The position numbers were made by a program, and so were the translations under genes. Under the pieces are notes generated by a model. That model searched no databases, was not told where the DNA came from, and was given only the letters and a program-made list of their open reading frames with translations. Below are positions 11,460-23,902 of a stretch of DNA of 64,000 bases, one piece after another; positions within the stretch are counted from its first letter, which is position 1, and every line of letters starts with the position of its first letter. Source of the stretch: Diadema setosum (taxonomy: Eukaryota > Echinodermata > Echinoidea > Diadematoida > Diadematidae); assembly GCA_033980235.1 (NCBI GenBank), contig CM067068.1, forward strand, positions 548,501-612,500. The letters are read 5' to 3'.

Positions 11460-13165
11460 ACAGCATACGTCTTTTAGACGTCAACTTGTACCAGCGCAAA
11501 ACGTAAGATATACGACGTCAATTTTTACGACATTAATCTTTACGTCTATTTACGACACAGTATCTTTTACGTCTTTTTACGTCATATTTTGACGTCTTTC
11601 TTACGTTTTTTTTTTTAAAGACTTCATATATTCACGTCATATAATTACGTCTTTGTGACGACAGTTTGCACAAGCACAGGACGTAAAATAAGACGTCATA
11701 TTTTGACGTCCTGTTATGTTTTTTTTGTTACAGTCCTCTAACAAAATATCGACTGGCAAGTGTAAGTCATATTTATATCTTACTCCTTAATGTATATTGC
11801 ACAATCTATGGAGAAATAAACAAGTCAGCATACTTTATTATGTATTATGACCCATCCTATACCTCTATTATCCTAGATTTTATGTCTATACGTCCTGTTT
11901 CTAATATAACACATAGTTTGTATACGTACAAAAATTTGTAATGCTTGAAGGCGTGGCTATATACTATACTAGATTGCATTCTGATCAGGCCAGCTGAAAT
12001 ATGAAATTTCATTCCGACTGAAAGACAAGTTGAAGAGTGAATAATGAGTATCACAATAAAGTATATAATTTCTTACACATTGTAAGTTTGAATTCAATAT
12101 TAATATCTCATGTTAATGTATTTACTTATTTCCACTATTTTTGCATATTACATCATCTCTCATGAATATTCATGATCGATATATAAACAAAACGTATGTC
12201 GACTTTTGACAACTTTTTGACGATCTAATGATGTCTTTATGACCAAAATCACGCATTAAATTTAATATCCGATGTTTTTGAACATTTTGTGCATATTCTT
12301 TTAATGAAAATTCATGATAGATATAAAATCATTAGTCATCAATTTCCAACTGGAATCGCGTTTGTTCGCGCGCAAACACAAACACTAATAAAAATCATTT
12401 TGAATGTAAGTCTATTGATTTTTCTCAATATGTTTCGTATAGCACCCAAGTTTATTCCAGTTGCTTAACCTTGAATAAAATGTCATACTTTAGAATTCCA
12501 GTTCATGTAATAATTTTACAATGAAATAAACTGGTAAATCAGACACTTTTGACCAGTACCGTGATGGTATGAATTTGCACAGTTTGGTCGATCTGGTTTG
12601 ATTGCTCCAATTGGAGTTAACTGCATGCTTTTCAGTGTGCCAGTCCGTTGAGTTGTTTTCAAGTCGAATGAACTAGTCAATATGTCATTTCTGTCCAGTC
12701 GATTCCATTTGGAATCAAATATTATATTTATATAGAAATGACGTGAAAACATGTCATAAATGGTCTTAACTTTGTCCAAGAAGTCAAATGAAAATAGACC
12801 ACATTTTACTTCAGTCTTAATTAGGCGTAGGCCTACATAATATTGGTCGAATAATCCGAAAAACTTCCGACATATTATGGTCATGAATCAACAAGAGAAA
12901 AAAAATGGTTGTATAAAGACGCCATATTGACGTCTCTGAGACGTCATCAGTCTGCTTTCAGGAACGTTGCTAATATATGACGTAATACGTCGCAAAATTG
13001 ACGTAAATATTACGTCATAGTTGCGTCGCTAATATGACGTCATGAATACGTCACAACACTGACGTGAAAATTACGCCATGAATACGTCGCTAATATGACG
13101 TGATAAGTACGTCGCAAAAAGAAGTTAAAATCACGTCATCTAATTGTCTTATTATGACGTGCGAC
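11460..13165. mobile_element. Element-like region with two ACGTC/GACGT clusters
   Basis: Dense ACGTC/GACGT pentamers, often as TGACGT, ACGTCA or full TGACGTCA, fill 11,469-11,722 and 12,921-13,162, with AT-rich sequence almost free of them between. A clustered motif at both ends of a ~1.7-kb block looks like the subterminal repeats of a non-autonomous DNA transposon. No clean terminal inverted repeat or target duplication is visible, so the exact ends are uncertain. No transposase is encoded. Confidence 0.5.
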
Positions 13166-15192
13166 CAGTTTGACCGGTTAACTATTTGGCGTCAGTCTGC
13201 TATCAATCGGTATTGCATAGGCCTAATGGTCTGGAATGCTCTCGCCGTGATTGCGTGTGGTACATACTGTTACTATTATTATTCTCGCACCCCCCTCACA
13301 CGCCAAGAATTATTGGGAGTTCAGACTCACGGTATGTGGCTAAGTTTATGGTCTGTTAGCTCGCCACTACCGAGGCGAGGGTCGAATTAACAATAAACCA
13401 CAAAAAAGAAAGAATTTTAGAAAAGAAATTAGTTAAAGACAGTTAAATAAAACATTTTGTGAAAAATGATTTGGGGTCACAATAATCAACTTTATTCACC
13501 CGCCACCCATCAGGTGTGAGATATCATTATGACAGGTTGGTGTATTTTATTTAACAAAATGCGATCATTTCAATATAATAACCAAACAGCAGCCCATCAA
13601 TTCTCACACACATCACACTCTCAAACACACTGACCTTTTAGCTGTTTCTGGGTCTAATACGGGGAAGGGATAGGGAAAGTTATGAAGTTAGTATGTGTGG
13701 CCACTTACTATATTGTTTGCCGCGAGTGTCCAAATGTCCGAAGTAACGTGCACACAAAACATACTGTAACCGCGAAGGTCCTCCTTTGACGAAACGGGTC
13801 ACCGCAGGGATGGGGTGTCTCGACTCCGGGGATGGTGCATCTACTGCAGGGATGGGGCGGCTCTGGGAGTGGGGCATATCGGGAACAGGGCATCTGCTGG
13901 GCTGGATTTCCTCTGCTCGTTGTACACACGGGCACTGCCGATTTGGGTTCTTCTTCTTTGAATAGATGTATTAAATTGATGAAGGCATGGAGTTTCAATG
14001 AGATGGTCCCGTTGACAAGACTACTGGCATTATTTAACGTTCCGAAGGAAGTTACTGGCGTTGACAACAGTCCAATTTCAAATTGCTTGAGTTTCGAACG
14101 AAGATACTGACGTTGACAACAGTCCAATTTCAAGTACCGTTGCTTTTGTTTCGAATGAATTTACTGGCGTTGACAATATATTACAAGTCCAATTTTCAGT
14201 CGAAACTTGGAATATATTTCAAAGATATGCAGCTTCGGAAACATTAGTACGTTACAGATGAATAATGGAGATGAACGGGAACTGGAATACGGGAGCCGAG
14301 ATGGGGTTGGGGGCGGCACTGGGACTGTTCTCAGGGGCTGCTCTGGGACTGTTTTCTGACTTAGGGTTTGGGGGTAAAGGCTGGGGATATATAGGTCATT
14401 ACACATTCATTAACACACCCACTAAAACAGGACAATGAGAATCATGTCTTCAAATTTATGTTCCTTGTACAACAAGAAGACTAAAGGAAAAGAAAAATGA
14501 ATTACTTGTATATTGTATTAACATACATATTCTCGAGAATTCAGACATACATGTCATGCTTTTCTATGACTTATTCTGTTGTATTTTTCTGTACAGTTTT
14601 TGACAAAAAGTATGAAAAGTATTTTGCCACTTTAGAATGAAATATGTTATAACATATCATTCTCAGTACATAGATCATCAATGCCCATTATACTAGACTT
14701 TTTCCTGATTCTTGCTTTATAAGTGGCTACCTGATTACCCTTTATCATATTGAAAATAAGTGTCCTACTCATTTTTTGACTAAATGTAATATTTGTCAAT
14801 CGTGATACCAATTCAAAGGCAGACATTATGTCTACATTTATGTGTAAACCTGTTAACACTGTAAAACTAGCAATTTTTGCATGCATAAAAAATTCATGAA
14901 TTTTGCAAGAAAATGCATTAAATGCCAGTGTCAATTTGCAAAATTTCGTATTGCAAAAAAAGACCATCGGCTCCAATTCATGAGGATTTCATGCCGCGAA
15001 TAGTTCTGGTTTTGCAATAATAAACGCACCATTTTTTCTTGAATTTGATTCCTATCAGTTTTTTTCTTTGAATGTTATGAATAAAGCAGTCGTCAAATTG
15101 CAGAAGTTTGCAAGATTTTACATTATTAATGATGGTTAGCAGGTTTGTAAGTACTGAAGTGACAGGAAATTGACTTTCTTTTCTTTTGTCAG
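13166..15192. other. Sequence upstream of the BEN exon; no exon recognised
   Basis: It holds a G-rich run of GGGATGG-type repeats (13,803-13,870), a three-copy ~57-bp repeat (14,048-14,200, landmark ACTGGCGTTGACAACAGTCC), and at 14,830-15,030 an AT-rich repeat with AATTCATGAATTTTGC-type phrases that looks like an old MITE. Upstream exons of the BEN-domain gene may lie here or further left, but none could be identified. Confidence 0.45.
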
Positions 15193-15421
15193 CAAGTAGA
15201 GCTGGCTGCAGGTAGTGGCGTCAAGGTATCCAAGAAATTTTTGAGAATTGCACAGCGGTCCAGGAACTTCAGTCAGTACACACGCAGCTTGATGACATTG
15301 GTCTTCAATTCCCGAGAACTTGCCACCTGTTCTGTAACAGGGTTTAGAGCCACCGGTAAAGGCAGTGAGAATGCTATCACCCGGCCTGCACTGGACCAAG
15401 CAAAAGTTCATGGTATCATTG
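15193..15421 (+). CDS. BEN-domain protein, penultimate coding exon (partial gene)
   Basis: The exon is open throughout in one frame and is preceded by a pyrimidine-rich TTCTTTTCTTTTGTCAG acceptor and followed by a GGTAAAT donor. Its translation begins Q-V-E-L-A-A-G-S-G-V-K-V-S-K and continues through YTRSLMTLVFNSRELATCSV to RPALDQAKVHGIIG. This is the BEN-domain pattern: glycine-rich start, a helix with LL..LF..EELA, then LD..K...II. BEN domains bind DNA and act in chromatin-linked repression. The exon ends in phase 1 and joins the next exon in frame at I-I-G. Upstream exons were not recognised. A decayed pseudogene is possible, but no stop or frameshift is seen. Confidence 0.78.
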
Positions 15422-15514
15422 GTAAATTGAATGTACTTTGATTTTTGGGCCTAAGTTATGTTTCTAGGTAATGTCACTGACTGACAGGAGTAGCTCTCAA
15501 ACCCTGCACTTTAT

Positions 15515-16461
15515 TAGCTCACCTGAGCCGAAGGCTCAAGTGAACTATTGCGATCGTTCTTCGTCCGGCGTCCGGCGTGCGTCGTCCGTCGTGTGTCGTG
15601 CGTAAACTTTTTACATTTTCATCTTCGTCTTGAAAACCGCAAGACCAATTTTCACCAAACTTGGCAGGTAGCATCCCTAGGGGGTTAGGATATCAGTTTT
15701 TTAAAATGGACACCCAGGGGGCCCCCAAACCCCCCAAAATTAAGGAATCTTCAAAAATCATCTTCTCTAGAACCAGAAGTGATAGAGCTAAGATAATACT
15801 ATGAGTTATTACATTGATGACTGTAGTTTCAAGTTCGTTCATGGCGAAATCAGGGGGCCCCCTTGGGACCCAGCGAGGGTAGTGGGGAGGGGTCCTAATG
15901 GGGCCTAAATTGTACATTTTCATCTTCTTCTTGAGAATCCCACGACCGATTTTAACCAAACTTGGCAGGTAGTATCCTTAGGGGCATAGGATCTCAATTT
16001 GTTCAAATGGGTGCGAGTCCCACCTGGAGGGCCCCAACGGGCCCAAACCTCCCAAAATTAAGGAATCTTCTTTAGAATCAGAAGTGATAGAGCTAAGATA
16101 ATACATTAATTACTGTAGTTTCAAGTTTGTTCATAGCAGATCCAGTGGTGCCCCTCTTGGGGTTAGGGGGGAGAGGTGGGGAGGTCCAAATGGGGGCCTA
16201 AATTGTACATTTTCATCTTCTTGAAAACCTCACGATGGATTTTCACCAAACTTGGCAAGTAGCATCCCTAGGGGGTTAGGATCTCAATTTATTTGAATGG
16301 GCACCATACCCCACCCCAGGGGCCCCAGGAGCCCCAGGGGGCCCTTATTGTACATTTTCATCTTCTACTTGAGAATGCCTGGTCAAATTTTGGTAGAGCA
16401 GTAAATAATTAAGATTAGTGACTGCGTGAAAGGTGAACTTGCGATACTCAGGTGAGCGCTA
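15515..16461. mobile_element. TAGCTCACCTGAG-type TIR repeat in the BEN intron
   Basis: The left end TAGCTCACCTGAGCC and right end CTCAGGTGAGCGCTA are inverted repeats. The interior consists of about three ~300-bp units starting near TGTACATTTTCATCTTC and carrying TTTCACCAAACTTGGCAGG. Dispersed elements of this type occur in marine invertebrate genomes. It has no coding capacity, and the A-box fragment at 1,527-1,900 belongs to the same family. Confidence 0.7.
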
Positions 16462-16612
16462 GATCGGCAGATCTCTTGTTTAATCACTGCTCATTTTGAT
16501 CTGTCAAAAAAGCCTCAGGAAATTGATTCTAACATTAAATGTCATATCATTGACAAAAGTGAAAATTATATTCTTTCATTTATGATCACATGTAGCAATA
16601 TGTTTATTTCTA

Positions 16613-16617
<5 letters not shown>

Positions 16618-16652
<35 letters not shown>
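16618..16652. repeat. (TG)n microsatellite
   Basis: About 17 uninterrupted TG units within the BEN-gene intron. Confidence 0.95.
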
Positions 16653-16655
<3 letters not shown>

Positions 16656-16936
16656 AAGCAATTGTACCTTGTAATTTGAAATGCAGAGTTAAGTGCTCTT
16701 TTAAATGCCCTTGATATTCATTGAGACATCCTAAAGCAATTGATCTACACATCATCATCTTCATCATCAGTCTTTTGTTACAATCACCAGATATTCTTAA
16801 AAACGAGTATCATCATCAGGTTATTACTGTTATTGTTGTATATTATTATTATGATTATTTTCATGTTACATTCATTCAACAAAACAGCAAGTTAATGAAT
16901 GTTAATGATAATAACCATTAATGTTATTAATTTCAG

Positions 16937-17121
16937 GTGCAGTTCAGAAACGGTACCCTGGAGCTTCTCATATCAAGATGAAGCAGATCATGAGCCAGAA
17001 ATTGATGGACCTCCGTAAGACGATGAGAAACAAACAGATGAAATGGCTGGTTTGTAAGCGGAAATTAGGGCAGCAAATGTCACGGCTGGAAGGTCATACA
17101 AAGATGGAGCCACCCATGTGA
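16937..17121 (+). CDS. BEN-domain protein, terminal coding exon
   Basis: The exon follows an acceptor (ATTAATTTCAG) and reads GAVQKRYPGASHIKMKQIMS through KLMDLRKTMRNKQMKWL, ending at TGA (17,119-17,121). The pattern (V..RYPG......I...I..K..DLRK) is the C-terminal half of a BEN domain. Its phase matches the donor at 15,422, giving one continuous domain of about 110 residues over the two exons. The basic tail after the domain is short, so the BEN domain is C-terminal in the protein. A 3.8-kb transposon begins 72 bp after the stop, so the 3' UTR probably runs into it. Confidence 0.78.
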
Positions 17122-17193
17122 AATGTTCGAAAGGCTGCCACTGCTGTATGTGTTTATGTGTTTTAATGTCTTCATTCTAGGTGCAGTAGACTA

Positions 17194-20100
17194 CAGGCCC
17201 AAAACCACTATTTCGGCGCAATTGGTCAAAAATCGTGTCGCTTATGTTCCTTCTCACCTAGGAGAGATAAAAAGCTCTTTCAAAATGCTCCTGTGATTTT
17301 ATGTGATGCCAAGGGACATATAGACAAAAACTGAAATCATTTCGAAGGTGAGATTGTACCACTAAGCCATTGGTGGAGGGTTAAGTTCGGCCAACAGGCT
17401 CAAAAGTGCATGTCGCCAACGATGATTTTTTATGTTTTCTCAACTTTGTGGGAAAATATGAGCATAAAGAAGAAGCTTACTCACAGTTTCAGATAAGTAG
17501 CCGAACGTTCTATGAAAACCTAACACAACTTCATAAGCTTATCATTCTTTAACAACAAAATACCTGATGGAAATGTGTCGCCAGATCTGCTGAAACATAC
17601 GTTACCATCTTTGTACTGCAAACTTGGTAATGCTATTACAGTGAATACTACACAATTGTATTGTTTTTCTGACCAAAAGGGGTCTAAGTTTATGTTAAAA
17701 AATATTTCATCACTCAGCTTCAAAAGACATGCGACTGCCAATCTCGCAAATATAGATTTTAAAAAGGTAGATTTAAGAGAAGTAACATACGTTACCATCT
17801 TTGTAAAAAGTATGAAGGTGCATGTCTCTGAATGATTGTTCTAGAGTTGAGACTTATGGAGTAGATTGTCCTTATACCCATGGGTGGCAAAAGATTCATT
17901 ATTATGTTGCTAACTTATACGATTTAATCCACAAGTGTAACATACGTGATGTAACTTACGTTACCACCAAATGACAGAAAGCTTAATTACACCATTAATT
18001 ACCACCTAAATGTATATTTCTCGAATCTGTGCCGTCGATTTGAGGCCATGGGATAGCTCAGCAACCTCTTTTACTGGCATCTTGAGCATTGGCAGCGCGC
18101 AAAATACCTTTACATGATGTGTTGAAAAACTGAGTAAGTATTTGATTGTTGGAAATGTGTTGTTGTTTTTCATAGAATCATGCTTTACTTCTGTTTATTG
18201 TGTGTTTATTAAGTCAGTATATTCCACCGTAAAAATCCGGTAATTACTTTGCTGTACAGGCTAATTCTTTTGAAATAAATCACTCAATTTATTAAGTAAC
18301 GTATGTTTCAAATTTTGGTAACGTAAGTTTCAAGATGTTGTCATGTTAATAACAGACAATCTACGGAAAAGCCCATTTAATCTGAGACAATTTAATTGTT
18401 GCAGTTATGATGTTGATGAATTTCTGCGTCAAAACATATCAAATTCATTTACAGCTGTATGTTCTTGTTTGTTTGGAGGATGCAGTAAAAGGGGACATAA
18501 TCATAGTATCTTTAAAAAAAAATCGTTTGGTGGGCGTTGATGTTCAACTTGGCTTTAATGATGTCATATTTCAGGTATAAGCAATGAATTTAACATTGTT
18601 TTAAGAAAATTCAATGAATAGCTAATAAAATTAGAGATTACACAGATCTCTACTTCAAAACTAGTGGACCAGGTCCCTGCATTAATGTAGTAACGTAAGT
18701 TTCTAGTTTTGGTAACGTAAGTTTCATCAATTCATGTCATTGAAAAAGGATATTTTAGAGAATGTGCGTGGATAAAAATAACATTTAATTGTTCTCGAAC
18801 TATTGTTGAAGGAATTCTGTAGGGAAATACGTCTTTTCAATTATATTTATCATTGGTTATCATAAACCAATATGGTGACTTACTCCCTGACTATTTTTAA
18901 CGGAGAAAATAAACTCAAATTTCTGTCGTAATGTCGTTGATGATCTCAAAGTGAAGAAAAACACATTTTGAGTGAAGAAAAGGCAACAAAAATACAGTGC
19001 ATTAGAGAAATGTAATTTCAACTATTACTGTTACCATCATAGATCAGGCCTACATGATAATAATAATGATAATGATAATAGTAATTATAGTAATATATGT
19101 TTCAGTAAGCTATATGTTTAAGACATTAACATTTTTTGTTCTTCCTTCTCGTTGAGGTTAATACAGTTGCAATGGGGAAGAGCAGTGCTAGGATTAAAAC
19201 CCCATATATAGGGAACGTGTTAGCTGTAATCAGAATGGCGAAAAATTATATCTCTAAGCAAAGATTCAAGAAAAAAAAAACTTATGCCCGTCTCATAGTT
19301 AACAAAGAAAAGAAGCAAAGTTACACATCTTTTTTTTTTTTACCCTACCATGGTCCACATCAGGGTAATTATAGGGGAGGGGGTTCAGGCTCCCCCGCCC
19401 CTTTGCCAGCAGTCAAAACATAAACAAAAGGAAATGAAAAGAAAAAAATGAATCGCGGACTCACCCTCCCCCGTTTGAAATAAAAAAAACAAACAAACAT
19501 GAAACTGGGCTTGTACTGGCAGCATCGAATTGAGCTGAAGCCTTTTTTTATATTTCTTCAATTTTCTTTTTTTTTCTTTTTTTTTTCTTGCTTGTCAGTC
19601 GATGAAACCCGGCAAAAGAAATGTCATTTATTTAGTTAACATTAGTTAACATTTCTCGGTTCCTTCTTTCCCTATCTCTTGTTTACCGAGTTCAGACATT
19701 TTAAATATAAGCAATACGGCGTTATTGTTCATTATGAAGCACTTTAACAGGGTAATCATCTCGTTTCTGCTGTTTCTTGTTTCATACAAGTGTTAAAAAT
19801 TTTGTGCATACTATTTTATTGCAACTGCTATTTTCAAACTGTTCCTGCATATAGAGTAACTGTTGCGACAGCTGATGAGTCTGCAAAGTTATGGATTCGA
19901 AACATATCTTTCAACAGCATGAAGATAACAAGTTACAAGACATCAATATAAAGATAACAAGTCACAAGACATCAAGCATGCAAAAACTTTCATTATGATA
20001 AAATTAAAGTGAAACCTACGTTACCCACCACTCGTTTTATATTACACGTACATCATGACAATATTTTCATCCGTTAAGGCACGAAACAGCATGTTCCCAA

Positions 20101-20978
20101 CTCTTATCGTTTCAGTGCCATAAATTCATAAGTATGAAGCCAATTGTCTTCAAAATATCAACAGTTACGAATTACTGTTCTACTGAAGAGTTTATACGAG
20201 GACATGTTATAAAGTCTTGCAGTTTTACAACTATTTTAATTGTTATTTTTGAGAATTGTATCGCCATAATATTGCGACATCGTGTTATAATATTCGTTCA
20301 CTTAGAGTTGAAGAGAAACTAGTGTAAGAATATATACAAAAACCAAAAAGAAAATGTTCCAAAATTTGCTGCACATGTAGTAGTATTGTCTTTGTAACTT
20401 ACGTTACATTAACGTGAAACATACGTTACGTGGAATCTAACGACTATATTTTTGCGCACATAGTTTCACATATTTCATCGATGATACTCAAAAATTAGCT
20501 GGCAATTTGGGACTGATAAATGTTGAAAATATTTTCTTAAGAAAGTCTGACGTCAAATTATCGAGAAAACAAATTAACATTACCTGTCTAAGGTTTTACA
20601 AAATAGGACATGCTGTGTTCAGTATAGCATACAGGTCATTTGCCATCCTTCCCATCTGCAGGCAGCATTTACAAACATGGCAGCCGATGGTATACTTCAC
20701 ATCTGACGCATAATTATCTCAATCATAGAATGTAGTCAACAATCTTAATGCATTTGAAATAGAATGACATGGTAGCGTATGTTACATGATGAAATTTACG
20801 CCCCATGAAAGAAATTATCACACCTTTAAAATAAAGCAAAACCATGTGTTCATATTTTTCAACTACAAACTTGAATATTTGTCTCGTGGATTGGTATAAA
20901 AATGAAACCTATTCTAACAACTTTAATTTTCCCGTTTTGTGATTGTCCAATTGTGCCGAAATAGTGGTTTTGGGCCTG
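17194..20978. mobile_element. 3.8-kb TIR element with a dozen TACGTTAC 15-mers
   Basis: The ends are inverted repeats of about 33 bp: CAGGCCCAAAACCACTATTT at the left and its complement at the right, with two mismatches further in. Near-palindromic copies of GGTAACGTAAGTTTC/GAAACATACGTTACC occur at 17,592, 17,782, 17,937 and 17,952, 18,296, 18,318, 18,690, 18,711, 20,011, 20,394, 20,416 and 20,771. No transposase or other long frame is present, so the element is non-autonomous. I see no clear target duplication (left flank GTAGACTA, right flank CATATGTG). Confidence 0.8.
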
Positions 20979-21989
20979 CATATGTGGAGGCTATCAGATG
21001 ACAAAGCACAGTATGTCTTGTTACTGTGATAATGATAATAATGAACCATTTTTATAAAGTGCATGTCACAATATACATGTCATCTATAATGATACTGTAG
21101 GAAGGGAAATAACACAAGAAAGGGAGAGTTTGATGATTAAACCATATATATGTATATCTATATAATAATACGCGAAGTTGTTGTTGTTGTTGTCGCGGCC
21201 TTATGTATTTCCTGTTTTATTCCGGCGTTGCTGGATTGTCTATCTCCTTCCGAGCCGTCGGCTCCAGGCAGCTGCGACTGGTGCCGTCGGCCGCAGGAGA
21301 GTATCCTGCATCGAATGGCGCGGATTTCGTCCCCGCTCCGCCTCCGTGTCGACTTTGAGGACGAAAAAGAAAAATTAATTAGATAGATGTACAATGCATT
21401 TTTGTGCGTGACGAAAGAGCCAAGAGTTTTAATATTCACCGATCCTGCGCTGGACTCCCACTTTCTCGATAGTGCATCTTTTAGCTTGCAGAGACAGTGG
21501 GATACTAAAGATGATGGGTGCAGCGAAATCTCTGACAGCTTCCGGCGGACACGCACGCACGCACACAATGTACTCCGATCCACAGAACTCTACACACAGA
21601 GTGTGTGTAGAGTTCTGTGATGTATACTCTCGGGTACGGTATGTCAGTGTGTGGCCTGCGCCTGTGTATGTATTGACGATGGTCACACCACACACGAAAC
21701 ACTATCTGCGTGTTTGTTGAAAAAAAAAAAAAAAAAACGAATGCTGTTATATTGTATTTTGCACAATGCAGGATACTATGCAGCTCAGGTACGTCATTTA
21801 GTTTACTCTCAAGTCGGGTATCATTGTACTCTGACTGTTTAGGACGGCTAAATATCCACTTTCCATATCAGATTACACGCGCCGCTGTCCATTCGTTTAG
21901 TGCAAACTGCTGTAAACATGAATATTCATAAGATGAGCGGATGTAGAGGAAACCCTCGCTTTGCCGACGGCTATTTTTGAATTTACAAG
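20979..21989. other. Intergenic; no gene recognised
   Basis: Unique sequence with a short GC-richer part (21,180-21,360), a TTG microsatellite and an A-run at 21,720. A small open frame at 21,150-21,386 has no recognisable domain. Confidence 0.5.
21581..21619. repeat. Short near-perfect hairpin
   Basis: Arms of 18 bp (CACAGAACTCTACACACA and its complement) flank a 3-nt centre. It could be a MITE remnant or inversion junction. Confidence 0.7.
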
Positions 21990-22239
21990 TGGAAATAAAA
22001 TGGGTGATTCTATTGTCCATCAAACCAAGTTTTGGTGATAAAAATAAAAAAGAGGGAGCAAATGAAGACACAAATATTCTTCTTTCTCCCATATCGTGGG
22101 AAAAAGAAAGAAAAATATACGAGGCCATGAGACCCATGGATTCCCACGGGTCCCTACTTATTAAACCAAGTGACTATGATCTCCCCCTCCCTAAATAATA
22201 ATGATTATTATAATGATAACCTAATAATAATGATAATGA
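21990..22239. repeat. Left end of duplication copy B (array unit)
   Basis: One unit of the ~300-bp array seen at 455-1,215 (ATCAAACCAAGTTTTGGTG, then CCCATGGATTCCCACGGGT). The array resumes at 23,911 after the hAT-like insertion, so these two pieces were originally joined. Confidence 0.7.
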
Positions 22240-22247
22240 TATGTTAG

Positions 22248-23744
22248 CATAGGCGCCGGAAGTGGGGGGGCAGGGGGGGCGGCCGCCCCCCCAATCCAAA
22301 AAGTGGGGGGGCAAAACGCATTTTTGCCCCCCCCCCCCAAAAAGCCCCCCCCCCCAAAAAAAAAATAATAATAATAATAATAAAAATAGATGAATAAACA
22401 AAGAAAATAAAATAAATATGTATATATATGAATAAAAGGGAAAAAATATGGCTACAAACGGCAGCTTTTGGACTGTAAAATGTCAAAATTTTCAAGCTCG
22501 CTCGCTTCGCTCGCTCGCATCCAGCAGTTGAGCCCGGTGCGCCTCCCCCTTAATTTCTAAAGCGAAAAACATAGCTACGACGGCAGTTGTTGGACTCCAG
22601 AATGTCAAAATTTTCAACCTCGCTCGCTTCGCTCGCTCGCATTGAATCGTTATGCCATTCTCCTAATGTTGCTGACAGTAATTGCCTGTAGTTGCGCCCG
22701 ATGCCCCCAACCCTTAATTTCCAAAGCGAAAGATAAATATACATGTAGCTACAAACGGGAGTTTTGGGACTGTAAAATGTCAAAATTTTCATGCATGCTC
22801 ACTCGCTTCACTCGCTCGCATTGAATCGTTATGCCACTCTCCTAATGTCGCTGACAGTAATTGCCAGCAGTTGCGCCCTATGCCCCCCCCCCCCCTTAAT
22901 TTCCAAAGCGAAAGGTATAGTTACAAACGGGAGTTTGGGGACTGTAACATGTCAAAATTTTCAAGCTCGCTCGCTTCGCTCGCTCGCATTGAATCGTTAT
23001 GCCACTCTCCTAACGTTGCTGCCAGTAATTGCAAGCAGTTGCGCCCGATGCCCCCCCCCCCCCCTCCTTAATTTCCAAAGCGAAAGATATAGCTACAAAC
23101 GGGAGTTTGGGGACTGTAAAATGTCAAAATTCTCAAGCTCGCTCGCTTTGCTCGCTCGCATTGAATCGTTATGCCATTCTCCTAATGTTGCTGCCAGTAA
23201 TTGCCAGCAGTTGCGCCCGATGCGCCGCCCCATTAATTTCCAAAGTGAAAGATATATAGCTACAAACCCCAGGTTTGGGACTGTAGAATTTCAAAATTTT
23301 CAAGCTTGCTCGCTTCGCTCGCTCGCATTGAATCGTTATGCCATTTTCCTAATGTTGCTGCCAATAATTGCCAGCAGTTGCGCCCGATCCGCCCCCCATT
23401 TATTTCCAAAGCGAAATATATAGCTACAATTAAAACTCCAGTTTTGGAACTGTAGAATATCAAAATTTTCAAGCTCGCTCGCTTCGCTCGCTCGCATTTT
23501 ATTGTTATGCCATTCACCTTATGTTGCTGACGGTATATAATTTGTCGATCGTTTCACACCGTCATTCCATAATCCATGTAAGGAAAACTTACAATGTTCC
23601 TCAATGACTACGTTGTTGAATGTATCACATTCCGTAATGTATTGTAGTCCCATTATTGCTCACGCACACACGCACAACTGGCACAAGCATACAGACCGTC
23701 AAAATTACTTTATGGTTCCCCCCATGTTTCGACCCACCGTACGC

Positions 23745-23818
<74 letters not shown>

Positions 23819-23902
23819 TTATTGTGTAACATATGCATGGTTTAATCTTGAGCCCCCTCCAATATTTGCCCCCCCAATCCAAAACTGCTTCCGGCGCGCC
23901 TG
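22248..23902. mobile_element. hAT-like non-autonomous element 1
   Basis: It is flanked by an exact 8-bp target duplication TATGTTAG (22,240-22,247 and 23,903-23,910). The ends are CATAGGCGCCGGAAG and, inverted from the right, CAGGCGCGCCGGAAGCAG. An 8-bp duplication and a 5'-CA terminus fit the hAT superfamily. Inside, seven units of mostly 165-175 bp begin near 22,451, 22,574, 22,748, 22,920, 23,092, 23,259 and 23,423. Each carries a GCTCGCTCGCTTCGCTCGC core and a C-run. An (AT)n/(GT)n tract lies at 23,748-23,815. The 210-residue open frame across the array (22,791-23,423) is a repeat artefact. No transposase. Confidence 0.88.
23748..23815. repeat. (AT)n followed by (GT)n microsatellite
   Basis: Compound dinucleotide tract inside hAT-like element 1; the same arrangement is expanded in element 3. 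Confidence 0.95.

Noticed and set aside
15136..15411. Minus-strand 91-residue frame over the BEN exon
   Set aside because: It is antisense to the plus-strand exon, whose splice sites and domain pattern are convincing.
17592..20785. Regular short repeats considered as a CRISPR array
   Set aside because: The spacing is irregular (20 bp to over 1 kb), orientation is mixed, and the context is animal nuclear DNA with TIR ends.
22791..23423. 210-residue plus-strand open frame
   Set aside because: It runs through the ~170-bp satellite of hAT-like element 1; its protein is the same phrase repeated, because the unit length often preserves frame.
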